Shown in pieces: positions 10,429 to 18,019 of a stretch of DNA of 64,000 nt. Positions within the stretch are counted from its first letter, which is position 1; every line of letters begins with the position of its first letter. The notes under the pieces are model-generated. The model was given only the letters and a program-made list of their open reading frames with translations. It made no database searches and was not told where the DNA came from. The stretch is from the NCBI GenBank assembly GCA_963697285.1, contig CAVONI010000012.1, positions 930,001 to 994,000 of the forward strand, read 5' to 3'. The DNA is from JAEUQQ01 sp963697285 (GTDB lineage Bacteria; Acidobacteriota; Vicinamibacteria; Vicinamibacterales; JAFNAJ01). Position numbers and translations under genes: made by a program.

Positions 10429-11623
10429 CGCGGTGACACGCGGTCGTCGCCAGCGGGGCGCCGCGCGGTTGCTGGCGGCGATCGCCCTCGCGACGGCGGT
10501 GGCGGCTGCCGCGCAGGCTCCCGCGGGCGGCGTTCAGGCGGATCCGGCGGCGACCCGCCTGGCGGCGCAGGCGAGGCGCGCGACCGAGCGCCTGGCGGCG
10601 CTGCAGCGCGAGGCCGACGCGCTGGCGCGGACGCAGCAGACGCTCCTCGACAGCCTGCGGCAGCTGGAAGTCACACGCGCCCTGGCCGACGCGCGCGCCG
10701 AGCAGGCCGACGCCGTGGCACGCGCGGCCGCCGGCGAACTGGCTGCCGCCGATGCCACCGTGGCACGCCTGGATGCGCAGGTCGCGGCCATGGTGCCGGT
10801 GGTACGGGCAACGGTGCGGCGTCTCTACATCAGCGGGACCACCGACCGGTCGACCTGGCAGGTGTCGGGCGGCGCCCGTTCCGACACGGCAGGACGTGCC
10901 ATCCGCCTGCTGGGTGCGCTCGCCGCCCGCGACCGCGCGGTGATCGACGGCTACGCGTCGGCCCGGGCGACGCTGGTGCGCGAGCGTGCCGGGCGGCAGG
11001 CCCGGGCGGCCGCCGCCGCGGTGGCCGCCGATGCGGCGGCCACCGCGCGCGCTGCCGCCGCAGGCGCCGCGGCTGCCCAGCAGGCACGCGTGAACCAGAT
11101 CGACCGGCAGCGCGACCTGGCCTCGCGGCTCGCGGGCGAGTTGCGCCAGGCCGCCGAGCGTCTCGACCGCGAGGTCGCGACGCTCGGAACGGGCACGGCG
11201 GCCGCCGACGTGGCCCTGCCGATCAGGCCGTTCAGGCAGGCCTTGCCATGGCCGGTCACCGGCGAGGTCGTGCGGCGGTTCGGCCCGGAGCGATCCTCCC
11301 GCTTCGGCACGCGCGTCGTCCGCCAGGGCATCGAACTCGAAACGCGCATCGGCACGCCGGTGACCGCTGTCCACGACGGACGGGTCGTCTTCGCGGGCCC
11401 GTTCGCCGGGTTCGGACAGCTCGTCATCGTCGATCACGGCCAGGCCGCGTTCTCGCTGTACGGGTTCCTGGACATGCTGCAGGTCGACCGGGGGACCATG
11501 GTCGATCGCGGCGACGAGCTGGGTCGCAGCGGGCGGAGCCCGTCGGGCCGCGAAGGCACGTACTTCGAGCTGCGCATCGACGGCCGGCCGGTCAATCCCC
11601 TAGAATGGCTGTCACGCCGCTGA
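10406..11623 (+). CDS. EnvC-like coiled-coil protein with degenerate LytM domain
   Basis: A secreted murein-hydrolase activator type protein. After a signal peptide (LLAAIALATAVAAAAQA), residues about 45-280 form an Ala/Arg-rich coiled coil. A C-terminal LytM/M23 fold follows (PWPVTGEVVRRFGPE to YFELRIDGRPVNPLEWL). Zinc ligands are missing: the HxxxD region reads RQGIELETR and the HxH position reads FELR, so it should bind or activate an amidase rather than cut peptidoglycan, as E. coli EnvC does. The ATG at 10406 overlaps the previous gene by 23 bases; a GTG at 10433 is an alternative with a shorter N-region. The next gene is a CtpA-like protein, a common neighbour of envC. Confidence 0.82.
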   Translation: MGGRSSADAVTRGRRQRGAARLLAAIALATAVAAAAQAPAGGVQADPAATRLAAQARRATERLAALQREADALARTQQTLLDSLRQLEVTRALADARAEQADAVARAAAGELAAADATVARLDAQVAAMVPVVRATVRRLYISGTTDRSTWQVSGGARSDTAGRAIRLLGALAARDRAVIDGYASARATLVRERAGRQARAAAAAVAADAAATARAAAAGAAAAQQARVNQIDRQRDLASRLAGELRQAAERLDREVATLGTGTAAADVALPIRPFRQALPWPVTGEVVRRFGPERSSRFGTRVVRQGIELETRIGTPVTAVHDGRVVFAGPFAGFGQLVIVDHGQAAFSLYGFLDMLQVDRGTMVDRGDELGRSGRSPSGREGTYFELRIDGRPVNPLEWLSRR

Positions 11624-11652
11624 TGCGCCTGGAGTTTCACCGAGGTTTCCTG

Positions 11653-12813
11653 ATGACTGCCCGTACCCGACTCGCTGTCCTGCTCGTCTCGACGCCACTC
11701 GTGGCGGTGGTGTTGATCGGTGGATTCCTCGGCCGGGCCTCGGCCCGCGAAGACAGTTATCAGCACCTGCGCGTGTTCGAAGACGTCGTGTCGCTCGTGC
11801 TCAACAGCTACGTCGAAGAGGTCCACGTCGATCGCGTGATGGATGGTGCGATGCGCGGGCTCGCGGAGTCGCTCGACGCCGACTCGGCCTGGCTGACGGC
11901 GGCCGACGTGCAGCGACTCGAGCGCGGAACGGCCCTTCCGGAGGGCGACACGGGGCTGGTGATCACCCGTCAGTACTACCTGCGCGTCGTCGCGGTCCGC
12001 GATGGCTCGGCGGCGGCACGGGCGGGCATCCGAACCGGCGACTACCTGCGCGGGATCGACGGCAAGCCCACGCGCGACCTCTCGATCATCGACGGCAACA
12101 CCCTCCTGCGGGGCCCCGTCGGCACGTCGGTGAAGGTGACCCTGATTCGCGGCAACGCCGCCGAACCGCACGAGATCACGCTGCTCCGCGAGAAGCTGCC
12201 CGAGACGCAGGTGACGAGCCGGGCGCTGGGCGACGGCGCCGGGCTGATTCGCATCAGCGCGTTCGGGCCGGGCACCGCCACGGGCGTCGCGGCCCAGGCG
12301 GCCACGCTGCAGGCGGGCGGCGCCACGCGGCTCATCGTCGACGTGCGGTCCACGGCGGTCGGATCGTTCGACGAGGCGGTGGCGACGGCACGCGTGTTCC
12401 TGGCCAGCGGCACGATCACCCAGCGTGAACTGCGCGGCGACAAGGGCACACCGGTCATGGCCACCGCCCCGGCGACGGTCACACTGCCGGTCACACTGCT
12501 GACGACCAACGGCACGTCGGGTCCTGCCGAGGTGTTCGTCGCAGCGCTCGTGGGCAACAAGCGTGCGACCAGCATCGGCGAGCGCACGCTCGGGCGTGCG
12601 GCGGATCAGTCGCTGGTGAAGCTCCCGGACGGCAGCGGCCTGTGGATCACGACGGCGCGCTATCTGGGCCCCGATGGCAAGTCCATCCAGGGGACCGGCC
12701 TCGAGCCCGGCGTCGTCGTCGAAGAACCCGACGTCGAGTTCGGCGCCGAGGCCCCCACGACCGATCCCATCCTCGACAAGGCACTGGCGCAGGCGACGCC
12801 TCCACCGGCCTGA
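11653..12813 (+). CDS. CtpA-like S41/PDZ protein with altered catalytic Lys
   Basis: Carboxy-terminal-processing-protease family. Start is the ATG at 11653 with a GAGGT ribosome site seven bases upstream; an ATG at 11623 overlaps the envC-like stop but lacks such a site. A signal anchor covers residues 1-35. A cap helix (FEDVVSLVLNSYVEEV), a PDZ domain (VVAVRDGSAAARAGIRTGDYL) and an S41 core follow. The nucleophile Ser is present (Ser289 in NGTSGPAEVF), but the Lys expected after the TxG motif is Arg315 (ERTLGRAADQ). It is therefore either a pseudoenzyme or an unusual variant. It is in an apparent operon with the EnvC-like gene. Confidence 0.85.
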   Translation: MTARTRLAVLLVSTPLVAVVLIGGFLGRASAREDSYQHLRVFEDVVSLVLNSYVEEVHVDRVMDGAMRGLAESLDADSAWLTAADVQRLERGTALPEGDTGLVITRQYYLRVVAVRDGSAAARAGIRTGDYLRGIDGKPTRDLSIIDGNTLLRGPVGTSVKVTLIRGNAAEPHEITLLREKLPETQVTSRALGDGAGLIRISAFGPGTATGVAAQAATLQAGGATRLIVDVRSTAVGSFDEAVATARVFLASGTITQRELRGDKGTPVMATAPATVTLPVTLLTTNGTSGPAEVFVAALVGNKRATSIGERTLGRAADQSLVKLPDGSGLWITTARYLGPDGKSIQGTGLEPGVVVEEPDVEFGAEAPTTDPILDKALAQATPPPA

Positions 12814-12894
12814 CGGCTGGCGTCACGCGTCGCCCGGGCAGCGCTGCCCGTTTGAAATCGCGTGTCCTGCAAGCATCTTGCGCGATCACGTCGC

Positions 12895-12923
12895 TTGACG
12901 ATCGGGTACCGGTCGCGTATAAC
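12895..12923 (+). promoter_or_regulatory. Sigma-70-like promoter for the HU gene
   Basis: TTGACG at 12895-12900 and TATAAC at 12918-12923 are separated by 17 bases. This close match to the housekeeping consensus lies about 80 bases upstream of the HU start at 13002. Confidence 0.7.
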
Positions 12924-13001
12924 GCTCGGGCCGCTGCACAGGTGCACGCGGTGTGCGCCGGCTCCATCGAGAAGCGCACTCGTTCACCCGCAGGAGGCTG
13001 C

Positions 13002-13274
13002 ATGAACAAGCAGGATTTGATCGCGAAGATTGTCAAGGACACGGGCATCACGAAGGTGGCCGCCGCCGCCGCGCTCGACTCGTTCTTCGAAGGCATCACC
13101 AAGGCATTGAAGAAGCGCGACGCCATCACGTTCGTGGGGTTCGGCACGTTCAAGACATCGCTGCGCAAGGCGCGCACGGCCCGCAACCCCCAGACGGGCG
13201 CTGCGGTCAAGGTCGCCAAGCGTCACGTGGTGCGCTTCACGGCCGGCAAGGCCCTGAAGGAAGCGGTCAAGTAG
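13002..13274 (+). CDS. HU/IHF-family DNA-binding protein
   Basis: A 90-residue nucleoid protein. It begins MNKQDLIAKIVKDTGITK, has the core GFGTFKTSLRKARTARNPQTG with the DNA-clamping arm region and ends FTAGKALKEAVK. A strong AGGAGG ribosome site lies at 12992-12997. It differs from the second HU copy at 40398, so the cell may form homo- or heterodimers. It has its own promoter and a GC-rich hairpin directly downstream, consistent with a single-gene transcript. Confidence 0.95.
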   Translation: MNKQDLIAKIVKDTGITKVAAAAALDSFFEGITKALKKRDAITFVGFGTFKTSLRKARTARNPQTGAAVKVAKRHVVRFTAGKALKEAVK

Positions 13275-13289
13275 TCGCGATCGTCCCGC

Positions 13290-13319
13290 GGCCGCGCGCG
13301 TCGACAGGTGCGCGCGGCC
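13290..13319 (+). terminator. GC-rich hairpin after the HU gene
   Basis: GGCCGCGCGC at 13290-13299 pairs perfectly with GCGCGCGGCC at 13310-13319 around a ten-base loop. No T-run follows, so it is either a weak intrinsic terminator or a transcript-end stabiliser. Confidence 0.55.
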
Positions 13320-13419
13320 CGTTCGCGCCCCGGAACCGGGCGCGCCAGCCGGCCGTGCCGCCCGCCTCGCCGGCGGCCGCGAGATTCCCGCCTCCCGGGT
13401 GCCGCAGGCGCCTCGTGCG

Positions 13420-13449
13420 TTGACGCACTCCGAAACCGATTGCTATACT
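13420..13449 (+). promoter_or_regulatory. Promoter of tRNA-Val
   Basis: TTGACG at 13420-13425 and TATACT at 13444-13449 with an 18-base spacer. It lies 34 bases before the tRNA 5' end. Confidence 0.75.
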
Positions 13450-13482
13450 GCGCGTTCGCGCCAGCGTGACGGCGGCTGGCAT

Positions 13483-13558
13483 AGGCGCGTAGCTCAGTGG
13501 TTAGAGCGCCTGCTTGACACGCAGGAGGTCGGTGGTTCGACTCCACTCGCGCCTACCA
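13483..13558 (+). tRNA. tRNA-Val (anticodon GAC), CCA encoded
   Basis: A complete 76-base cloverleaf. The acceptor arm AGGCGCG pairs with CGCGCCT; the D-arm is GCTC/GAGC; the anticodon stem CCTGC/GCAGG has loop TTGACAC, so the anticodon is GAC; the T-arm contains GGTTCGACTCC. Discriminator A is followed by an encoded CCA. Its own promoter lies upstream. The thrS start follows 100 bases later. Confidence 0.95.
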
Positions 13559-13658
13559 ACACCGTTGCTCGGTCCGCAGGAGATCGCGGGGCCGGCGTTC
13601 GACGAGAAGTACTTCTGCTTCGGTCGCCCGCCTGTTCTCCGAAATCTCGTAGACATTG

Positions 13659-15599
13659 ATGTCAGACGTTCTCGTCACCCTTCCGGATGGCTCAAGCCGT
13701 CGCGTGCCCTCGGGCACGTCGGCGCGGAGCCTCGCTGAGTCGATCTCGCCGCGCCTCGCGAAGGCGGCGATCGCCGCGGTCGTCGACGACCGCCTGGTCG
13801 ATCTCGGCACGTCCCTGGATCGCGACGCGTCGGTGCGGATCGTGACGGCCGAGGGCGCCGACGTGCTGACGCTGTACCGCCACTCGACCGCGCATCTTCT
13901 CGCGGCCGCCGTGACGCAGTTGTTCCCTGGCACGCAGTGCGGCATCGGGCCCGCGACCGACGAGGGGTTCTTCTACGACTTCGTCGTCGAGCGTCCGTTC
14001 GTGCCCGAGGATCTCGATCGCATCGAGGCCAAGATGCGTGAGCTCGCGCAGGCCGACTTCGCCTTCGAGCGCCAGATCTGGCCGCGTGACGAGGCGCTGG
14101 CCTATTTCGCGCAACGAGGCGAGCCGCTCAAGGTGCAGCTGATCGAGGAGAAGACGGCCAATCAGGACACGGTGTCGGTCTACACGATCAAGGACCGCGA
14201 CCTGTTCGTCGATTTCTGTGTCGGCCCGCACGTGCCCTCGACGGGCAAGCTCAAGGGCTTCAAGCTGCTGACGACCTCGAACGCCTACTGGAAGGGCGAC
14301 GCGCAGGGTCAGCCGATGCAGCGCGTGTATGGCACGGCGTTCTTCAGCGACAAGGAGCTGCAGGCGCACCTGACGCGGCTCGAGGAAGCGAAGAAGCGCG
14401 ACCACCGCAAGCTGGGCAAGGATCTGGGCCTGTTCACGTTCCACCCGTGGGCACCCGGCGCGACGTTCTGGCTCGACAAGGGCACGACGCTCTACAACAT
14501 CCTCGCGGGCTACATGCGCGAGGTGCTGTTTCCGGCGGGCTACGTCGAGTTGAAGACGCCGCTGGTGTTCAACAAGGCGCTCTGGGAGACGTCGGGGCAC
14601 TGGGAGCACTACCGCCAGAACATGTTCCTCATCGAGGCCGAAGGCGAGCAGATGGGGATGAAGGCGATGAACTGCCCCGGCCACATGCTGGTGTTCGCGA
14701 GCCAGGTGCGCAGCTATCGCGACCTGCCGCTGCGCTTCCACGAGCAGACGCCGCTGCACCGGAACGAAGCCTCCGGCGTGCTGTCGGGCCTGACGCGCGT
14801 GCGCCAGTTCGCCCAGGACGACGCGCACTGCTTCGTGACCGAGGAGCAGATCGCCGACGAGGTCGAGCAGCTGCTCAGGCTCGTCCAGCGCGTGTATCGC
14901 GACTTCGGGCTCGAGTACACGGCCAAGCTGTCGACGCGCCCGGCGGAGTTCCTCGGCGAGGTGGCGACCTGGGACCGCGCCGAGGCGTCGCTGCGGGCGG
15001 CGCTCGAGTCGGCAGGCCAGGAGTACACGGTCAACGAGGGCGACGGTGCGTTCTACGGGCCGAAGATCGACTTCGACGTCACCGACGCGATCGGACGCAA
15101 GTGGCAGTGCGCCACGATCCAGCTCGACTACCAGATGCCGCAGCGGTTCGACCTGCACTACATCGGGGCCGACAACACGCAGCATCGGCCGGTGGTGATC
15201 CACCGGGCGATCTTCGGCAGCTTCGAGCGGTTCATCGCGCTGCTCATCGAGAACTACGCCGGGGCGTTCCCGGTGTGGCTCGCGCCCGTCCAGGCGCGGG
15301 TGTTGCCGATTGCCGATCGGCACGTCGAGTACGCGCGCACGGTGGAAGCGCGGTTGGCCCAGGCCGGGGTGCGCGTCGAGCTCGATGCGCGCCAGGAAAA
15401 GGTCAACTACAAGATCCGTGAAGCGCAGCTCGGGAAGATTCCGTATATGCTCGTCGTTGGCGATCGCGAGGCGGCCGAGGGGTTGGTGGCCGTGCGCAGT
15501 CGGACGGAAGGCGATCTCGGCGCGACCCCGGTGGATGCCTGCATCGGCCGGATTCACGACGAAGTAGCGACGAAAGGCCTGGTGCCGGTCACCCCGTAG
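13659..15599 (+). CDS. thrS: Threonine--tRNA ligase
   Basis: Class II aminoacyl-tRNA synthetase of full length (646 residues). It has an N-terminal TGS domain (residues 1-65), a second additional (editing) domain with HSTAHLLAAAV and DFCVGPHVPSTG, the catalytic core with zinc Cys in MNCPGHMLVFAS, motif 2 region LHRNEASGVLSGLTRVRQF, and a C-terminal anticodon-binding domain ending in KIREAQLGKIPYMLVVGDRE. ATG at 13659 is preferred over a TTG one codon upstream. It is the first gene of thrS-infC-rpmI-rplT, the classic translation operon order. I see no T-box in the 100-base leader. Confidence 0.97.
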   Translation: MSDVLVTLPDGSSRRVPSGTSARSLAESISPRLAKAAIAAVVDDRLVDLGTSLDRDASVRIVTAEGADVLTLYRHSTAHLLAAAVTQLFPGTQCGIGPATDEGFFYDFVVERPFVPEDLDRIEAKMRELAQADFAFERQIWPRDEALAYFAQRGEPLKVQLIEEKTANQDTVSVYTIKDRDLFVDFCVGPHVPSTGKLKGFKLLTTSNAYWKGDAQGQPMQRVYGTAFFSDKELQAHLTRLEEAKKRDHRKLGKDLGLFTFHPWAPGATFWLDKGTTLYNILAGYMREVLFPAGYVELKTPLVFNKALWETSGHWEHYRQNMFLIEAEGEQMGMKAMNCPGHMLVFASQVRSYRDLPLRFHEQTPLHRNEASGVLSGLTRVRQFAQDDAHCFVTEEQIADEVEQLLRLVQRVYRDFGLEYTAKLSTRPAEFLGEVATWDRAEASLRAALESAGQEYTVNEGDGAFYGPKIDFDVTDAIGRKWQCATIQLDYQMPQRFDLHYIGADNTQHRPVVIHRAIFGSFERFIALLIENYAGAFPVWLAPVQARVLPIADRHVEYARTVEARLAQAGVRVELDARQEKVNYKIREAQLGKIPYMLVVGDREAAEGLVAVRSRTEGDLGATPVDACIGRIHDEVATKGLVPVTP

Positions 15600-15614
15600 G
15601 GGGGGCCGACTTCC

Positions 15615-15630
15615 GAGGGAGGCAGCTATC
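15615..15630 (+). promoter_or_regulatory. Ribosome site and AUC start of infC
   Basis: GAGGGAGG at 15615-15622 is followed by five bases and then ATC at 15628-15630. The first in-frame ATG (15649) is 26 bases from this site and has no ribosome site of its own, so ATC is the likely initiation codon. Confidence 0.7.
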
Positions 15631-16221
15631 GCATTCGAACGACCGGGCATGCGTTCCGGCCCACGACGGGACGACCGCGTGCGTATCAACGAACGCATCC
15701 GCGTACGCGAGATTCGGGTGATCGACGAGGCCGGCACGCAGCTCGGCATCATGACGCCGCAGCAGGCGCTCGTCGTGGCCCGTGAAAAGGGACTCGATCT
15801 GGTCGAGGTGTCGGCGACAGCCGTCCCCCCGGTCTGTCGGATCATGGACTTCGGGCGGTTCCAGTACCTGGAACAGAAGCGCGCCCGGCAGGCCAAGAAG
15901 CACCAGAAGACGATCGAGATCAAGGAGATCAAGTTCCGTCCGAAGGTGGACGAGCACGACTACCAGTTCAAGAAGAGGAACATCGAGCGCTTCATCGACG
16001 AGGGTGACAAGGTGAAGGCGACGGTGTTCTTCCGCGGGCGCGAGATGGCGCATCCCGAGTACGGGCGGCACATCCTCGAACGGCTCGTGAAGGAACTGGC
16101 CGACGTGGCCATTGCGGAGTTGTTGCCTCGGCTCGAGGGGAATCAGATGAGCACGATTCTCACGCAGCGACCTGGCGTCAAGAAGCCAGCACCGGCCGTC
16201 GAGGCCGATCCGCAACCCTAG
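15628..16221 (+). CDS. infC: Translation initiation factor IF-3
   Basis: IF-3 binds the 30S subunit, prevents premature 50S joining and proofreads the start codon. The N-terminal domain (VRINERIRVREIRVIDEAG, GLDLVEVSATAVPPVCRIMD), the basic linker (EQKRARQAKKHQK) and the C-terminal domain (EIKFRPKVDEHDYQFKKRN, VFFRGREMAHPEYG) are all present. The likely start is ATC at 15628, five bases after a perfect ribosome site, giving (M)AFERPGMRSG; the ATG at 15649 would trim seven residues. Non-AUG starts are the known basis of IF-3 autoregulation, AUU in E. coli. Twenty-eight bases after thrS and 20 before rpmI. Confidence 0.93.
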   Translation: MAFERPGMRSGPRRDDRVRINERIRVREIRVIDEAGTQLGIMTPQQALVVAREKGLDLVEVSATAVPPVCRIMDFGRFQYLEQKRARQAKKHQKTIEIKEIKFRPKVDEHDYQFKKRNIERFIDEGDKVKATVFFRGREMAHPEYGRHILERLVKELADVAIAELLPRLEGNQMSTILTQRPGVKKPAPAVEADPQP

Positions 16222-16241
16222 ACGCTCAACGGAGTTCGACG

Positions 16242-16439
16242 ATGCCGAAACTGAAGACCCACCGGGGGGCCGCCAAGCGCTTCAAGCGCACCGGCACCGG
16301 AAAGTTCAAGCGCAGCAGCGCGTTCAAGCGACACCTGCTGTCGAGCAAGACCACCAAGCGGAAGCGCTCCTTGCGCGGCATGACGCTCGTCTCTGAGCAG
16401 GATCAGAAGACGCTCGAGCGCATGTTGCCCTACAAGTGA
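16242..16439 (+). CDS. rpmI: 50S ribosomal protein L35
   Basis: A 65-residue, highly basic protein with the family signature MPKLKTHRGAAKRFKRTGTG and ending LERMLPYK. Length and spacing between infC and rplT are standard. Confidence 0.97.
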   Translation: MPKLKTHRGAAKRFKRTGTGKFKRSSAFKRHLLSSKTTKRKRSLRGMTLVSEQDQKTLERMLPYK

Positions 16440-16468
16440 GTCGGGCCCGGTTCTAGGAGCAGATAGTT

Positions 16469-16834
16469 ATGCCGCGAGTCAAACGTGGGTTCGTGCGACG
16501 TGCCAAGCGCCGTCGCCTGTTGGATCGTGCCAAGGGATTCTTCCAGACCAAGAGCAAGCTGTATCGTGCCGCGAAAGAAGCGGTCGACAAGTCGCTCAAG
16601 TACGCGTACACGGGCCGCAAGCTCCGCAAGCGCGACTTCCGCAAGCTCTGGATCGTCCGCATCAATGCCGCCGCGCGTGAGAACGGTCTCACCTACGGCC
16701 AGTTGATGCACGGCCTGAAGACGTTGAACGTCTCGATCGACCGGAAGATGCTGGCCGACCTGGCCGCGACGCAGCCCGAGGCGTTTGCCGCCCTGGCCGC
16801 GCGCGTCAAGGACGCGCCAGCCGCCACGGCGTAG
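16469..16834 (+). CDS. rplT: 50S ribosomal protein L20
   Basis: 121 residues beginning MPRVKRGFVRRAKRRRLLDR, with the conserved FRKLWIVRINAAARENGLTYG core and NVSIDRKMLADLA. L20 is an early 23S rRNA assembly protein and in many bacteria represses this operon. A short Ala-rich tail (KDAPAATA) extends the usual end. A strong hairpin lies between this gene and pheS. Confidence 0.97.
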   Translation: MPRVKRGFVRRAKRRRLLDRAKGFFQTKSKLYRAAKEAVDKSLKYAYTGRKLRKRDFRKLWIVRINAAARENGLTYGQLMHGLKTLNVSIDRKMLADLAATQPEAFAALAARVKDAPAATA

Positions 16835-16887
16835 CCGTGTGCACGCGCCGCCTCAGCGCGGCGCACCGCGTCTGTTGATCCCTCGCC

Positions 16888-16917
16888 GACCGACAGCACC
16901 GCATGGTGCTGTCGGTC
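16888..16917 (+). terminator. Perfect 13-bp hairpin between rplT and pheS
   Basis: GACCGACAGCACC at 16888-16900 pairs perfectly with GGTGCTGTCGGTC at 16905-16917 around a GCAT tetraloop, followed by TTCCTGT. It probably ends or attenuates transcription from thrS-rplT before pheST, whose ATG is 17 bases downstream. Confidence 0.65.
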
Positions 16918-16933
16918 TTCCTGTATCCCCGCC

Positions 16934-18019
16934 ATGACCGACGCGAACGACATCACCCGCCTGCGCGCCGAGTTCGAGGACGCGCTGTCAACGGCGGCAA
17001 CCGACGGCGACCTGCAGGCGCTCCGCGACCGTTACCTCGGTCGCAAGCAGGGGCGTGTCACCGACTTGTTCGGGACGCTCGCCAAGGCCGGTCCCGAGGC
17101 CAAGCGCGAACTGGGCCGCCAGATCAACGAGCTCAAGGGCCACATCGAGCAGACGCTCGAGTCGCGGCGCGCCGCCCTCGAGGCGTCCCGTCCGCCTGCC
17201 GGGTTCGTCGACGTGACGCTGCCCGGCCGTGCGGCGACGCCGCTCGGGCGCCGACATCCGCTCACGGTGATGCGCGAGCGCATCGAGTCGGTCTTCACCC
17301 GGTGGGGCTACGAGATCGTCGACGGCCCCGAGACCGAAGACGACTGGCACAACTTCGAAGCCCTCAACATGCCGCCCGAACATCCCGCGCGCGACATGCA
17401 GGACACGCTGTACCTCGCGGAGCCGTTCCGGCGCGCTGTTGCTGGACGCGCGGGCACGCGCACGCCGCCCCCCGCCGACGTGGCCACGCTGCTGCGCACG
17501 CACACCTCGGCGATGCAGATCCACTACATGGCGCGGCACGAACCGCCCATCCGCATCATCGCCCCGGGACGCGTGTATCGCCGCGACAACCTCGACGTGA
17601 CCCACACGCCGATGTTCCAGCAGGTGGAGGGCCTCGTCGTCGGCGAGCGCGTGACGATGGGCGACCTCAAGGGCACGATCGTGGCGTTCCTGCAGGAACT
17701 GTTCGGTGAGAAGACGCGCGTGGTCTTCCGCCCGAGCTTCTTCCCGTACACCGAGCCATCGGCCGACGTCTTCGCGAGCTGCCACAAGTGCGGTGGCAGC
17801 GGCTGCGCCATGTGCAAGCGCACCGGCTTCATCGAGGTGCTCGGCTGCGGCATGGTGCACCCGGCGGTGTTCGAGGCCGTGGGATATCCGGGTGGGCGCT
17901 ACACCGGCTTCGCGTTCGGCATGGGCATCGAGCGCCTGGCGTTGTTGACCTACGGTGTCGACGACATCCGGCATTTCTACGAAAACGACCTGCGCTTCCT
18001 GGAGCAGTTCCCCGCGTGA
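16934..18019 (+). CDS. pheS: Phenylalanine--tRNA ligase alpha subunit
   Basis: Catalytic alpha subunit of the tetrameric PheRS (361 residues). It has the N-terminal coiled coil (residues 1-95, DRYLGRKQGRVTDLF), then the class II core: HPLTVMRERIESVFTRWGY, motif 2 HTSAMQIHYM and RVYRRDNLDVTHTPMFQQVEG, and motif 3 GFAFGMGIERLALLTYGV. The Cys-rich segment CHKCGGSGCAMCKRTG resembles a zinc ribbon. The stop overlaps the pheT GTG by four bases. Confidence 0.97.
   Translation: MTDANDITRLRAEFEDALSTAATDGDLQALRDRYLGRKQGRVTDLFGTLAKAGPEAKRELGRQINELKGHIEQTLESRRAALEASRPPAGFVDVTLPGRAATPLGRRHPLTVMRERIESVFTRWGYEIVDGPETEDDWHNFEALNMPPEHPARDMQDTLYLAEPFRRAVAGRAGTRTPPPADVATLLRTHTSAMQIHYMARHEPPIRIIAPGRVYRRDNLDVTHTPMFQQVEGLVVGERVTMGDLKGTIVAFLQELFGEKTRVVFRPSFFPYTEPSADVFASCHKCGGSGCAMCKRTGFIEVLGCGMVHPAVFEAVGYPGGRYTGFAFGMGIERLALLTYGVDDIRHFYENDLRFLEQFPA

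Noticed and set aside
13559..13658. T-box riboswitch before thrS
   Set aside because: The 100-base gap has no specifier loop, antiterminator motif or terminator pair.
13692..15932. 746-residue minus-strand open frame opposite thrS and infC
   Set aside because: An antisense shadow caused by high GC; Arg/His/Leu-rich with no motifs, while thrS on the other strand is unmistakable.
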